Shown piece by piece: positions 9,380 to 18,552 of a DNA stretch of 64,000 bases (position 1 is the first letter of the stretch; every line of letters starts with the position of its first letter). The translations under genes and the position numbers were made by a program. Source of the DNA: Elioraea tepida (GTDB lineage Bacteria > Pseudomonadota > Alphaproteobacteria > Acetobacterales > Acetobacteraceae); the NCBI RefSeq assembly GCF_019203965.1, contig NZ_CP076448.1, positions 2,557,001 through 2,621,000 on the forward strand, in the 5' to 3' direction. The notes under the pieces are model-generated. The model made no database searches and had not been told where the DNA came from. It worked only from the letters and a program-made list of their open reading frames with translations.

Positions 9380-9759
9380 GCCCCCTCTCGCCTCTTGTCC
9401 TCGCCTCGGTCGCGGCCGGAGGGGCGGCGGGCTCGGTCGCCCGATATCTCGTCTCGGTCGGCGCCGTCGGGCTCGGCTTTTCGTCCTTCTGGGGCACGCT
9501 TGCGGTCAACGTCCTCGGCAGCTTCGCGATCGGGCTGTTGGCGGAACTGTTCGTTCGCGAGACGGCTCCCCCTGCCCTCCGGCCGCTCCTCATCACCGGC
9601 TTCCTCGGCGGCTTCACCACCTTCTCCGCCTTCTCGCTCGAGGTGGTGGGGCTGGGGCGCGAGGGCGCGGGCCCCGCGCTCGCCTACGTCGCCGCCTCCG
9701 TGCTGTTCTCCGTTGCCGCCTGCTTGGGCGGCGTGACGCTCGTGCGGTGGTGGCCGTGA
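9376..9759 (+). CDS. crcB: Fluoride channel Fluc/CrcB
   Basis: Small four-helix membrane protein that forms dual-topology dimers exporting fluoride. 127 residues. The pore asparagine lies in WGTLAVNVLGSF, and the sodium/Phe-box signature GFLGGFTTFSAFS follows the third helix. The GTG start overlaps the rarA stop (GTGA), so it is translationally coupled. No fluoride riboswitch is visible ahead of it, as expected for an internal operon gene. Confidence 0.95.
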   Translation: MSPLSPLVLASVAAGGAAGSVARYLVSVGAVGLGFSSFWGTLAVNVLGSFAIGLLAELFVRETAPPALRPLLITGFLGGFTTFSAFSLEVVGLGREGAGPALAYVAASVLFSVAACLGGVTLVRWWP

Positions 9760-10745
9760 GCGGCGTGACCATGCGGACCGTCGGCGAGGACGAGGGGGAC
9801 ATCCGGCTCGACCGCTGGTTCCGTCGTCACTTCCCGAACCTCGCCCATGGCGCGCTCGAGAAGCTCCTGCGCACCGGTCAGATCCGCGTGGACGGCAGGC
9901 GGGCGGAGGCGGGAACACGGCTCGCCGCGGGGCAGGTGGTGCGCATCCCGCCGCTCGGCGAGCGCGCCGCAATGCCGAAGCCCGCGCCCGAGGCGCGGCT
10001 CGATCCTCACCTCGTGAAGGACCTCCACGCGCGCGTGCTGTGGCGCGACGACAGCGTGATCGCGATCGACAAGCCCTTCGGCCTGCCGGTCCAGGGTGGG
10101 CCCGGCATCACGCGGAGCCTCGATTCCCTGCTCGACGCGTATCGGTTCGGTTCCGACGAGCGGCCGCGCCTCGTCCACCGGCTCGACCGCGACACGACCG
10201 GCGTGCTCCTGCTCGCCCGCACGCCCCGGGCCGCGAGCCGGCTTGCCGCCGCCTTCCGCTCGCGCGATGCGGTCAAGACCTACTGGGCGGTGGTGGTCGG
10301 CCGCCCGCATCCGCTTGAGGGGCGGATCGACGCCGCACTCGCGAAGCGTTCGGGGGCGCGCGGAGAGCGCGTCACGGTGGCGGAGGAGGGAGACGAGGAC
10401 GCCGCGCGCGCCGTCACCGACTACCGCACGGTGGAGTTCGCCGGGAAGACGGCTTCCTGGCTCGAGCTCACCCCGCTGACGGGGAGGACGCACCAGCTCC
10501 GCGTCCACTGCGCCGCGATCGGCTGCCCGATCCTAGGCGACGCGAAATATGCTGGCGCGGCGGCACTGCTCGAGGGGTTTCCGGAGCGGCTTCACCTGCA
10601 TGCGCGCAGGATCGTGATCCCGCATCCCGAGGGGGGTGTGCTCTCGGTCGAGGCGAAGCTGCCGACGCACATCGAGGAGACCTTCGCCGCGCTCGGCTTC
10701 ACCGCTCCGAAGCCGAAGCGGCCGTCGCGCGGCCGCCCCGGGTGA
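9756..10745 (+). CDS. RluC/RluD-family pseudouridine synthase
   Basis: Converts uridine to pseudouridine in RNA, most likely 23S rRNA. 329 residues: an S4 RNA-binding domain (about 17-75) followed by the catalytic domain with HRLDRDTTG (141-149, catalytic Asp near 144) and LTGRTHQLRVH. The GTG at 9756 overlaps the crcB stop and gives the N-terminus (M)SGVTMRTVG usual in this group; the ATG at 9771 is an alternative. The member most like this in alphaproteobacteria is RluC, but the exact target cannot be fixed from sequence. Confidence 0.9.
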   Translation: MSGVTMRTVGEDEGDIRLDRWFRRHFPNLAHGALEKLLRTGQIRVDGRRAEAGTRLAAGQVVRIPPLGERAAMPKPAPEARLDPHLVKDLHARVLWRDDSVIAIDKPFGLPVQGGPGITRSLDSLLDAYRFGSDERPRLVHRLDRDTTGVLLLARTPRAASRLAAAFRSRDAVKTYWAVVVGRPHPLEGRIDAALAKRSGARGERVTVAEEGDEDAARAVTDYRTVEFAGKTASWLELTPLTGRTHQLRVHCAAIGCPILGDAKYAGAAALLEGFPERLHLHARRIVIPHPEGGVLSVEAKLPTHIEETFAALGFTAPKPKRPSRGRPG

Positions 10746-10794
10746 CCATGCTGGCCGCGGCGGGCTAGTCTCCGCGCCAGGGAGGAGGGAGAGC

Positions 10795-13395
10795 ATGCGC
10801 CTTCGCACCGTGCTCATCGCGGCCGGCGTCGTGGTCGCGCTGCCGATCGCCGGCATCGCCATCTTCGCCGCCACCTTCGATGCCGATGCCTACAAGCCGC
10901 GTATCGCCGCCGCCGTGAAGGAGGCGACGGGGCGGGAGCTTGCGCTCAAGGGGCCGATCGGCCTCAAGCTCGGCCTTTCTCCCGGCCTCCGGGTCGAGGA
11001 CGTCGCCTTCGCCAACGCGCCGTGGGGCTCGCGGCCGGAGATGGCCCGACTGCGCGCGCTCGAGGTCGAGGTGTCGATCCTGCCGCTGCTGTCGGGAACC
11101 CTCCAGGTCAACCGCGTCGTTCTCGTCTCGCCCGACATCCTTCTCGAGACCGATGCGGACGGCCGCGGCAACTGGGAGGTCGCCGCGCCGACGCGGCAGG
11201 GCGCGCCGGCCCCGGCAGGGCCCGCGCCGACCGCGCCGTCGGCTGAGCCTTCTCCTTCGGCGCAGCGCGAGCTGTTCGTCGGTGAGGTTACCGTCACCGA
11301 CGGCACGATCGCCTTCCGTGACGGCCGGACGCGGCAGACGACGACGCTCTCCCTGCCGCGCTTCGCCGCCCGCGCCGAGAGTCGCACGAGCCCTCTCTCG
11401 CTCGACCTCGAGGCGTCGCTGAACGGCAACGCGTTCAGCCTCAAGGGGATGGTCGGCCCGCTCGCGCGGCTCCTCGGCACACGCGGCACAGGGCCGTGGC
11501 CGATCGATCTCACGCTCGGTGCCGAAGGGGCGCGGGCCACCGTCAAGGGCAGCGTTGCCGAGCCGCTGACCGGCAAGGGCTTCGACCTTGCGGTCGAGGC
11601 GTCGGTGCCCGACCTCTCGCGCCTTTCGCCCTTTCTGCCGAACGTCTCGCTTCCCCCGGCGCGCGACCTCTCCCTCTCCGTCCAGGCGGCGGACCGTGGC
11701 GGGCCGATCCCCGAGCTCCGCGCGCTCGCCGTCCGCGCAGGAGCGAGCGATCTCGAGGCGATCGTTCCGGGCCTGCGGCTCGCGAGGCTCGAGGTTTCGG
11801 CGCCTGATGTGCGCAGCCCCGTCCGGCTCGCCCTCGCCGCGACGATGCGGGGCGCTCCGGTGAGCGCAGAGGGCACGCTCGGGCCGCTTGGCGCTTTCCT
11901 GCCCGGTGCCGGCCCTGCCCCCTGGCCGGTCGATCTTCGCCTCGGCGCCGCCGGAGCCGAGGCGACGGCCAAGGGAACGATCGCCCGCCCACGCGCGGCG
12001 CAGGGGATCGACCTCGCGCTGGCCGCCACCATCCCCGACCTCGCCGCTCTCTCGCCGCTCGCGGGCGGCGCCTCCCTGCCGGCGATCAAGGGGGTCACCT
12101 TCTCGGCCCGCGCGTCCGATCTCAGGACCGGCTCCGGAGCGGCGCTTCGCGACATCGCGCTCAAGCTCGGCGAGAGCGACCTCGAGGGCTCGGCGGAGGT
12201 CGCCCTCGGCGCGCGGCCGAAGCTCACCGCGGACCTCAGGAGCCGGAAGATCGACGCCGACGCGCTTCTCGCGGCGATGGACGGCGCTGGCAGCGGGCAA
12301 CCCGAGCCCGCCCGCAGCGGCGCGGCCTCGCCAACTCCTGTGCCGGCGCAGCGGGCGGGAAGGGAGGCACGGCTGATCCCGGACACGCCCCTGCCTCTGG
12401 CTGGGCTCAAGGCGGCGGATGCCTCGATCAGGCTCGCTCTGGCCGAGCTCGTCTTCGGCGGGGCGAGCTACCGGGAGGCGCAGGCGACGGTGGCGCTCGA
12501 GGCCGGCAGGCTGAAGGTCGATCCGTTCCGCGTCACCGCTCCCGGTGCGCCGGTCTCGGGCAGCCTCTCGGTGGATGGGTCGACCGACCAGCCCCCGGTC
12601 GCGCTCGTCCTTCGCGCACCGGCGATCGACCTGCGCCAGCTCATCGCTGCCTTTGGCGGGGGCTACCGAGTCAACGGGACGCTCGAGCTCGATCTCGACC
12701 TGCGGGGGCGAGGTGCCTCGCCGGCGGCGATGGCCTCGGGGCTTGCGGGCCATGTCGGCCTCGCCGGGGCCAATCTCGACATCGACAACCGCTTGATCGA
12801 CCTCGTGGCCGGCGAAGTGTGGCGGGCACTCGTGCCAGGCGCGCCGCGCGACGGGGTGAGCAATGTCCGATGTCTCGCCGTCCGCTTCGACAGCCAGGGC
12901 GGAACGGCTGACGCCCGGGCCTTCCTGTTCGACACCTCCCTCGCGCGCGTGGCGGGAACCGGCCAGGTCCTGCTCGGGCCCGAGCAGCTTCGCCTCCGGC
13001 TCGTGCCAACCCTGAAGCTCGCGGGCGGCATGAGCGTGCCCGTGACCCTGGGCGGCACCTTCCTCGCGCCCTCGGTTCGGGTGGATGCGGCCGGCGCCGC
13101 TGGCTCGGTCGTCGGCGCTCTCGCGGGCGGCGCTGCAGCGGGTGCCATGCAGACCCCGCTCGGCGGCATCGCCGGGGCGCTTGTGGGGCGTCAGGCGGGG
13201 AGTGGTGCGGCGGCCGCGCCGGCCGATGACTGCGCGACCCAGCTCGCGATCGCCCGCGGCGGGCGGCAGGGTCCGGTTCCGGCTCCGGAGACGGCGGCCG
13301 CGCCCGCCCCGGCTCCGCCTCCCGCCCAGGCGCCCGCGCAACCGCAGCGTCCCGCCAACCCGCTGCAGCAAATCCTGCCGCGGCTCGGTCGCTGA
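10795..13395 (+). CDS. AsmA-family envelope protein
   Basis: Large AsmA-like protein of 866 residues, anchored by one N-terminal helix (about 5-28). A long beta-rich periplasmic part has the AsmA opening FDADAYKPRIAAAVKEATGR and repeated DL-type strands. Proteins of this class are bridge-like lipid-transfer or outer-membrane assembly factors. The tail has a small Gly/Ala-rich segment and ends in Pro/Ala-rich low complexity. GGAGGAGGGAGAGC precedes the ATG, a strong ribosome-binding site. It follows the pseudouridine synthase by 49 bases. Confidence 0.85.
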   Translation: MRLRTVLIAAGVVVALPIAGIAIFAATFDADAYKPRIAAAVKEATGRELALKGPIGLKLGLSPGLRVEDVAFANAPWGSRPEMARLRALEVEVSILPLLSGTLQVNRVVLVSPDILLETDADGRGNWEVAAPTRQGAPAPAGPAPTAPSAEPSPSAQRELFVGEVTVTDGTIAFRDGRTRQTTTLSLPRFAARAESRTSPLSLDLEASLNGNAFSLKGMVGPLARLLGTRGTGPWPIDLTLGAEGARATVKGSVAEPLTGKGFDLAVEASVPDLSRLSPFLPNVSLPPARDLSLSVQAADRGGPIPELRALAVRAGASDLEAIVPGLRLARLEVSAPDVRSPVRLALAATMRGAPVSAEGTLGPLGAFLPGAGPAPWPVDLRLGAAGAEATAKGTIARPRAAQGIDLALAATIPDLAALSPLAGGASLPAIKGVTFSARASDLRTGSGAALRDIALKLGESDLEGSAEVALGARPKLTADLRSRKIDADALLAAMDGAGSGQPEPARSGAASPTPVPAQRAGREARLIPDTPLPLAGLKAADASIRLALAELVFGGASYREAQATVALEAGRLKVDPFRVTAPGAPVSGSLSVDGSTDQPPVALVLRAPAIDLRQLIAAFGGGYRVNGTLELDLDLRGRGASPAAMASGLAGHVGLAGANLDIDNRLIDLVAGEVWRALVPGAPRDGVSNVRCLAVRFDSQGGTADARAFLFDTSLARVAGTGQVLLGPEQLRLRLVPTLKLAGGMSVPVTLGGTFLAPSVRVDAAGAAGSVVGALAGGAAAGAMQTPLGGIAGALVGRQAGSGAAAAPADDCATQLAIARGGRQGPVPAPETAAAPAPAPPPAQAPAQPQRPANPLQQILPRLGR

Positions 13396-13403
13396 GGGCA
13401 CGC

Positions 13404-14123
13404 ATGCGGCGCTTCTGGACGAAGGCCGAGGCTGGTCCGGTCGAGCCCGGCGGCTTCGGCGTCCTGCTCGACGGCAAGCCGATGCGCCTTCCCTCCGGCC
13501 GCATGCTCGCCGTCGGGGCGCTCGCGCTCGCCGAGGCCCTCGCCGCCGAGTGGCAGGCCGCCGGCGGCGAGCGGGGGAGAGAATTTTCGCTCGAGTCCCT
13601 GCCGCTCACGCGGCTTGTCGGCACCGCGCTCGACCGGATCGCGCCCGATCCTCAGCAGGCTGTCGCCGCCGTCGCCCGCTACGGTGAGACGGATCTCCTC
13701 TGCTACCGCGCCGATTCCCCTCCCGCTCTCGCCGCGCGCCAGCAGGCGGCGTGGCAGCCGCTGCTTGATTGGGCGGCGTTCGCTCTCGACGCGCCGCTTC
13801 GCGTCACTGCCGGAGTCGTCGCGGTCGAGCAGGAGAGGCGGTCGCTCGAGGCGCTTGCCCGCGCCGTCGCCGCGCATGATCCGATCGAGCTCGCGGCGCT
13901 TGGGGAGATTGTGCAGTCGACCGGCTCGCTCGTTCTCGGGCTTGCGGTCTCGCACGGGCGGATCGGCGCGCACGAGGCGCATGATCTCGCCACCCTCGAC
14001 GAACGGTTCCAGGCCGAGGAGTGGGGAGAGGACGCAGAGGCCGAGGCGCGGCTCGCGCGAATCCGCGCCGACATCGAGGCGGCGGCGAGGCTGATATCCT
14101 TCGCCCGCGCTGGGGCGGCATGA
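13404..14123 (+). CDS. ATP12-family F1-ATPase assembly chaperone
   Basis: 239-residue homologue of mitochondrial Atp12, the chaperone that protects the F1 alpha subunit during ATP synthase assembly; it is typical of alphaproteobacteria. Recognisable features are the start RRFWTKAEA, the LDGKPMRLPSG strand, WQAAGG, the YGETDLLCYRA motif near the middle, and the C-terminal helix with LDERFQAEEWGED. It lies 9 bases after the AsmA gene, and its stop overlaps the acylphosphatase start. No ATP synthase genes are in the window. Confidence 0.93.
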   Translation: MRRFWTKAEAGPVEPGGFGVLLDGKPMRLPSGRMLAVGALALAEALAAEWQAAGGERGREFSLESLPLTRLVGTALDRIAPDPQQAVAAVARYGETDLLCYRADSPPALAARQQAAWQPLLDWAAFALDAPLRVTAGVVAVEQERRSLEALARAVAAHDPIELAALGEIVQSTGSLVLGLAVSHGRIGAHEAHDLATLDERFQAEEWGEDAEAEARLARIRADIEAAARLISFARAGAA

Positions 14124-14398
14124 TCGCGGCGCGGCGCTTCGTCGTCTCGGGTCGGGTCCAGGGCGTGGGCTTCCGCGCGTTCGTCGTGCGGGAGGCGTGC
14201 GCGCTCGGTCTAGCCGGCTGGGTGCGCAATCTTGCCGACGGACGTGTCGAGGCCCTGGCGGAGGGAGATCCGGCAGCGCTCGCGAAGCTCGCCGAAGCGC
14301 TCGGCCGCGGGCCGCTGCTCGCCCGGGTCGATCGTGTCGAGGGGAGCGAGGTCCCGGTCAAGGGCCTGTCGGGCTTCCGGCAGGTGGCGGACGGATGA
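14120..14398 (+). CDS. acyP: Acylphosphatase
   Basis: Small cytosolic enzyme that hydrolyses acyl phosphates such as acetyl phosphate or 1,3-bisphosphoglycerate. 92 residues, normal length. It has the phosphate loop GRVQGVGFR (11-19) with the catalytic Arg19, and Asn37 in GWVRNLADG. The ATG overlaps the stop of the ATP12 gene (ATGA), and its own stop overlaps the next start, so three genes are translationally chained. Confidence 0.95.
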   Translation: MIAARRFVVSGRVQGVGFRAFVVREACALGLAGWVRNLADGRVEALAEGDPAALAKLAEALGRGPLLARVDRVEGSEVPVKGLSGFRQVADG

Positions 14399-14769
14399 TC
14401 ACGCTTCTGCGCGTGGTGTTCGGCAGCTTCTGCCTTATGGTGGCGGCGGTGTGCATCGGTGTGGCCCTGCGCCAGTACCGGCGGGAGATCACCTGGCGTC
14501 GCGTCGTTGCAGTGGTGCAGCGGCCGCCGGGCGGCCGAGAGACGGAGCTTGCCTACACCGATGCCGAGGGGGTGGAGCGCGTGGCGCGGCATTGGGGCAT
14601 CTCGAGCACGACCCCGACGGGTGCGCGCGTCACGCTTCTCCACCACCCGCGCGCTCCGGACCGCGTGGCGGTTCCCTTCGGCCCCGGCGTTCTTGCCGTG
14701 CTGGCCCTTCTTGGCCTCCTCGTCGGCCTCCTCGGGCTTATCCTGCTCGCGAACGCCCTCTGCTGTTGA
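14395..14769 (+). CDS. Small two-helix membrane protein (DUF3592-like)
   Basis: 124 residues with one hydrophobic helix at each end and, between them, a short beta-rich domain (VVAVVQRPPGGRETELAYTD ... GARVTLLHHPRAPDRVAVPF). This topology and the central strand pattern resemble DUF3592 proteins, which have no known function. The ATG overlaps the acylphosphatase stop. It is the last gene of the rightward block; the next gene is convergent. Confidence 0.6.
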   Translation: MITLLRVVFGSFCLMVAAVCIGVALRQYRREITWRRVVAVVQRPPGGRETELAYTDAEGVERVARHWGISSTTPTGARVTLLHHPRAPDRVAVPFGPGVLAVLALLGLLVGLLGLILLANALCC

Positions 14770-14853
14770 GCGCCCGCCCGTCGCATCACGGCGTGAGCGT
14801 GGCGCATATGCCTGCGGCGAGGCCTTCGCGGGCCCGCCCCTCGCGCGCGGCGA

Positions 14854-16356
14854 TCAGGCGTGCCCCGCGCCCCTCGCTCGAACCAGTTTGAGCACCGCGC
14901 GCACGATCGCCCCGGCCCAGACGAGCACAGTCAGCGTGCCGAGCACCACCGAGAGCGGGCGGTCGAAGAACGCGAGAAGGTCGCCTTGCGCCTTGATCAT
15001 GCTGGTCATGAAGGTCTGCTCGAGAAGCTCTCCGAGCACCAGGCCGAGGATCGCCGGCGCCACCGGAATGCCGTTCTCCTCCATGATCCAGCCGACGACG
15101 CCGGCGGCGAGCATGATGACGATGCCGTAGGCCGAGGAGGTGATGGCGAAGCTTCCGACGATGCAGAAGAGGAGGATGATCGGAAGCAGCACGCGCCGCG
15201 GCACGCGCAGGATCCACGTCGCCCCGCGAATGGCGACAAGCCCGAGCGGAACCATCAATAGGTTCGCCACAATGAAGGCCAGGAACACGGCATAGATCAG
15301 CTGCGGGTTCTGCACGAACACCGTAGGACCCGGGTTCATCCCCTTCATGTAGAGCACGCCGATCACGATCGCGGTGATCGAATCGCCCGGGATTCCGAAC
15401 ACGAGCGCCGGGATCCAGGCGCCCCCGAGCGCGGCATTGTTCGCCGAGGTGGCATCGATCACGCCCTCGACATGGCCGGTGCCGAACTTCTCCGGTTCGC
15501 GGGAGAAGCGTTTCGACACCGCATAAGACACCCAGGCCGCGATGTCCGCACCGGCTCCGGGCAGGGCGCCGATCAGCGTGCCGATGGCGTTGCCGCGGAG
15601 CATGTTCGGCCAGTAGCGCGCCATGATCGGGCCGAGCCCGCGCAGCACGTTGCCGATACGCCTCTGCGGCGCGCTCGCCGGCCCCTCCGGCGCGGCCATG
15701 CCGCGCAGCACCTCGCTCACCGCGAACAGGCCGATCATCGCCGGGATGAACGACACCCCCTGCATCATCTCGGTCACGCCGAAGGTGAAGCGCGGGAAGC
15801 CCGCGATCGCATCGAAGCCGACCGTGGAGACGAGCAGGCCGAAGAGGAGCGACACCATCGCCTTGAGCGGCGTCAGCGAGGCGATGAACACGCCGCAGGT
15901 GAGGCCGAGGCAGGCGAGCCAGAAATACTCGAAGCTCGAGAAGCCGAGCGCGAGATCGGCGAGCGCCGGTGCGGCGAGCATCAGCACCAGCGTGCCGAAG
16001 AGCCCGCCGAGAGCGGAGTAGACGACGTTGACGCCGAGCGCGAGCTCTGCCTCGCCCTTGCGCGTCATCGCGAAGGCCTCATCGGTGTAGGCGGCGGACG
16101 CCGGCGTGCCCGGCATGCGGAGCAGCGTGGAGGGGATGTCGCCAGCGAAGATCGCCATCGCCGTGGCGGTGACGATCGCGGCAAGCGCCGGCACAGGCGG
16201 CATGAAGAACGTCACCGGAACGAGCAGGGCGGTCGCCATCGTCGCGGTGAGGCCGGGGATCGCGCCGACGAGGATTCCGAAGACGGCGCTGCCCAAGATC
16301 ACGCCGAGAACGTTGAGGTCGGCGATCAGGCAGAAGGCGGCCGAGACGGCGCCCAT
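14854..16356 (-). CDS. tctA: Tripartite tricarboxylate transporter, large permease TctA
   Basis: Twelve-helix inner-membrane subunit that moves carboxylates delivered by TctC, driven by an ion gradient. 500 residues, normal length. The family motif GAIPGLTATMATALLVPVTF is at residues 31-50, and a second, internally repeated PGAGADIAAWVSYA segment lies in the second half. It overlaps tctB by one base. Order on the minus strand is tctC, tctB, tctA. The substrate is not determinable; citrate-like and other carboxylates are known for the family. Confidence 0.95.
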   Translation of the reverse strand: MGAVSAAFCLIADLNVLGVILGSAVFGILVGAIPGLTATMATALLVPVTFFMPPVPALAAIVTATAMAIFAGDIPSTLLRMPGTPASAAYTDEAFAMTRKGEAELALGVNVVYSALGGLFGTLVLMLAAPALADLALGFSSFEYFWLACLGLTCGVFIASLTPLKAMVSLLFGLLVSTVGFDAIAGFPRFTFGVTEMMQGVSFIPAMIGLFAVSEVLRGMAAPEGPASAPQRRIGNVLRGLGPIMARYWPNMLRGNAIGTLIGALPGAGADIAAWVSYAVSKRFSREPEKFGTGHVEGVIDATSANNAALGGAWIPALVFGIPGDSITAIVIGVLYMKGMNPGPTVFVQNPQLIYAVFLAFIVANLLMVPLGLVAIRGATWILRVPRRVLLPIILLFCIVGSFAITSSAYGIVIMLAAGVVGWIMEENGIPVAPAILGLVLGELLEQTFMTSMIKAQGDLLAFFDRPLSVVLGTLTVLVWAGAIVRAVLKLVRARGAGHA

Positions 16357-16826
16357 CAGGCGAAGACGACGAGCAGGCCCCGCGGCAGCGGAATGCGCAT
16401 GAGGCTCGCGAAGGTGTATTCGACGATCAGCGTGGTTGCGGCGGAGACGAGGAGTGCCGTGAGCACTCTCGTGCGCAGGTAGAGCATCAGCACCGCAAGC
16501 AGGACGAAGGCCGTCACGACGAAGCCGAGCGTGTCGGCGGCGAGGATGTAGAACACGATCCCCACGAGGGCGAGCGCAATCGCGCCTGCGGAACGGGCGC
16601 TCCGCGCCCAGGGCGCGAGGCGCACGATGGGAGGGCGCGGCCGGGCAAGGAGGCCGCGCAGGATCATCAGCAGCCCGGCGAGGCCGAGCCCTGCGGCGAC
16701 CAGGCGGGGAAACAGGTCGGGGCCGTAGGGCTGGCCAGGGATACGCGGGAAGGCAGCGGTGGCGGAGAAGACCGCCGCCATCAGCGCGAGCAGGAGCGCC
16801 CCGAGCACCGCCTCGTTCACCCGCAC
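16356..16826 (-). CDS. tctB: Tripartite tricarboxylate transporter, small subunit TctB
   Basis: Four-helix small membrane subunit of the TTT transporter. About 156 residues, showing the usual FPRIPGQPYGPDLFPRLVAAG loop after helix 1. Two GTG codons could start it, at 16826 and 16820; both lie in the downstream arm of a perfect hairpin (16819-16847). It sits between the tctC receptor and the tctA permease. Confidence 0.88.
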   Translation of the reverse strand: MRVNEAVLGALLLALMAAVFSATAAFPRIPGQPYGPDLFPRLVAAGLGLAGLLMILRGLLARPRPPIVRLAPWARSARSAGAIALALVGIVFYILAADTLGFVVTAFVLLAVLMLYLRTRVLTALLVSAATTLIVEYTFASLMRIPLPRGLLVVFA

Positions 16827-16847
16827 GGGGGGGCTCCCCGTGCGGGT
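16819..16847 (-). promoter_or_regulatory. Intercistronic hairpin covering the tctB start
   Basis: Perfect 12-bp inverted repeat, ACCCGCACGGGG (16819-16830) and CCCCGTGCGGGT (16836-16847), with a 5-base loop, beginning 13 bases after the tctC stop on the minus strand. The GTG start candidates of tctB are inside it. It could stabilise upstream tctC mRNA and limit tctB translation, so that receptor exceeds permease; this is inference. Confidence 0.6.
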
Positions 16848-16860
16848 GTTGCGGGTGACA

Positions 16861-17847
16861 TCACGCGCGGGCGAGGCCGACGGCCTTCATCACCTCGCCC
16901 ATCTTTCGGTCGTCCTCCGCCATGAAGGCGGCGAAGCCTGTCGGGTCGAGCCAGGTCATGCCGAAGCCGCGGCTGTTCATGAAGGACTTGAACTCCTCGC
17001 TGTTCCAGATCTTCTGCAGAAGCGACACGTAGCGGGCGACCACATTCGGAGGCAGATTGCGCGGGCCCGCGACACCGCGCCAAGCGGCGAGCGTGTAGTC
17101 GATCCCGAGCTCCTCCTTCAGCGTCGGCACGTTCGGGAATTGCGGGTTCCGCTGCGGCGCCATAACCGCGAGGCTGCGCGCGCGGCCGGCGTCAATCATC
17201 GCGCGCGCCTCCGGGACGGAGCAGGTGACGATGTCGATGCCTCCGGCGGCGAGGTCCTGCATCGCTGGCGCCGCACCGTTCGAGGGCACCCAGCGGACAT
17301 GGTCAGGCGCAAGCCCCATCCGGGTGAGCCAGCCGGCAAGGGCGAGGTGCCAGATCCCGCCCTGGCCGGTTCCGGAGGCCGTCATGCGGCCCGCCGGAGC
17401 CGCCTTGATCGCCTCGGCGAGCGCTCTGAGCGTCTGCCAGGGGCTGTCGGCCTTGACCTGCACGCCCGGCGGGTCGGTGTTCATCAGAGCGAGCGGCGTG
17501 TAGCTCGAGCCCTTGAGCTCGGTGAGACCCTGCCAGTGCATCATGCCGATCTCGACCGTGATCATCCCGATCGTGTAGCCGTCGGGCGGGGCGGACGCGA
17601 TCGCGGCGTGGCCGACGACGCCGGATCCGCCCGTGCGGTTCACCACGTTCACCGGCTGGCCGAGCTCCTTCTCGAGGGCTGCGCCGACGAACCGCGCCGT
17701 CGCGTCGGTGCCGCCGCCCGCGCCCCAGGGAACGATCAGCGTGATCGGCCGGTTCGGCGTCCACTGCGCTTGGGCCGAGGCCTCGCGGATGAGCGCAGGC
17801 GCGGCAAGCAGGGTGCTGCCGGCGAGCAGGGTGCGGCGACGGAGCAT
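16861..17847 (-). CDS. tctC: Tripartite tricarboxylate transporter receptor TctC (Bug family)
   Basis: Periplasmic receptor of the TTT system: 328 residues, with a signal peptide ending near ASAQA and the first ligand loop PITLIVPWGAGGGTDATAR. The VNRTGGSGVVGHAAIA block is in place. Unlike the receptor pair at 5.2-7.2 kb, this one is followed by its own permease genes. The 250 bases upstream (17848-18099) contain no gene and must hold the operon promoter, although no clear consensus was seen. Confidence 0.93.
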   Translation of the reverse strand: MLRRRTLLAGSTLLAAPALIREASAQAQWTPNRPITLIVPWGAGGGTDATARFVGAALEKELGQPVNVVNRTGGSGVVGHAAIASAPPDGYTIGMITVEIGMMHWQGLTELKGSSYTPLALMNTDPPGVQVKADSPWQTLRALAEAIKAAPAGRMTASGTGQGGIWHLALAGWLTRMGLAPDHVRWVPSNGAAPAMQDLAAGGIDIVTCSVPEARAMIDAGRARSLAVMAPQRNPQFPNVPTLKEELGIDYTLAAWRGVAGPRNLPPNVVARYVSLLQKIWNSEEFKSFMNSRGFGMTWLDPTGFAAFMAEDDRKMGEVMKAVGLARA

Positions 17848-18099
17848 GGGTTTCCCTCCCTAGGATCAGGCGTTGCCCCCGGGTCACGGCCCGGGCGTTG
17901 CTGCGGAGTGTCGCCGGAACCGCCGCCCAGCGAAAGAGGGTTGTCGGCAGGCAAGCGACAGGGCTCATGGGACCGGAACGGCGGGCCGGCCGCCCGCTGC
18001 GCCAGGCCCTCACGCCATGGCATTCTCCGCGTGGCCGGACGCGTCTCCCGGCCGCATCGTCGACCGCGCAAGGCGATGTCGATCGCGTTGGTTCCGGCG

Positions 18100-18552
18100 T
18101 CAGATCGCGTAGGTGAGCGGCACGTCGGGTTCCGGGGCGAGGCCTGCGGCCTCCGCCCTGCGTGCGAGCGCCTCCACCGTCACGCCGTCAAGCACCGCGA
18201 GCGCGCGGGCGCGCGCCTCCTGCCAGAGAGGAGCGACCACCTCGGCGAGCATCGGTGCGGGCCAAGGCGAGGACGCTGCACTTGCGGCGTCCGCGTCCGC
18301 CACCGCACGGACGATCTCGCCCGCGGTGATCTCGCCCCGCGCTCGGGCGAGCCGGTAGCCGCCGCGCCGGCCCCGCGTGGAGGCGAGGAGTCCGGCGCGG
18401 CTCAGGGCCTGCAGGATGGGCTCGAGTCCGCGCGGGTTCTGGCCGATCCGCTCGGCGATCGCCGCGCCGCCCACCGGGCCGGAGGCGCCGTGCAGCGCCA
18501 CGTCGACCACCGCGGCGACGGCAAGCGCCTCACGTCCTGTGACGTCCAGCAT
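18100..18552 (-). CDS. Rrf2-family transcriptional regulator
   Basis: 150-residue winged-helix regulator of the Rrf2 family. The start MLDVTGREALAVAAVVDVAL matches the family's first helix, and the wing RGRRGGYRLAR follows recognition helix NPRGLEPILQALSRAGLL. The cysteine triplet that binds an iron-sulfur cluster in IscR/NsrR is absent, so it is more like CymR or cluster-free members. It is divergent from cysK across a 61-base gap, which suggests that it controls cysK. Confidence 0.85.
   Translation of the reverse strand: MLDVTGREALAVAAVVDVALHGASGPVGGAAIAERIGQNPRGLEPILQALSRAGLLASTRGRRGGYRLARARGEITAGEIVRAVADADAASAASSPWPAPMLAEVVAPLWQEARARALAVLDGVTVEALARRAEAAGLAPEPDVPLTYAI

Noticed and set aside
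10765-13401. Very long open frame on the minus strand opposite the AsmA gene
   Set aside because: Composition is Arg/Gly/Glu-rich with no domain or signal, as expected for the antisense of a GC-rich gene. The plus-strand frame has clear AsmA features and a ribosome-binding site.
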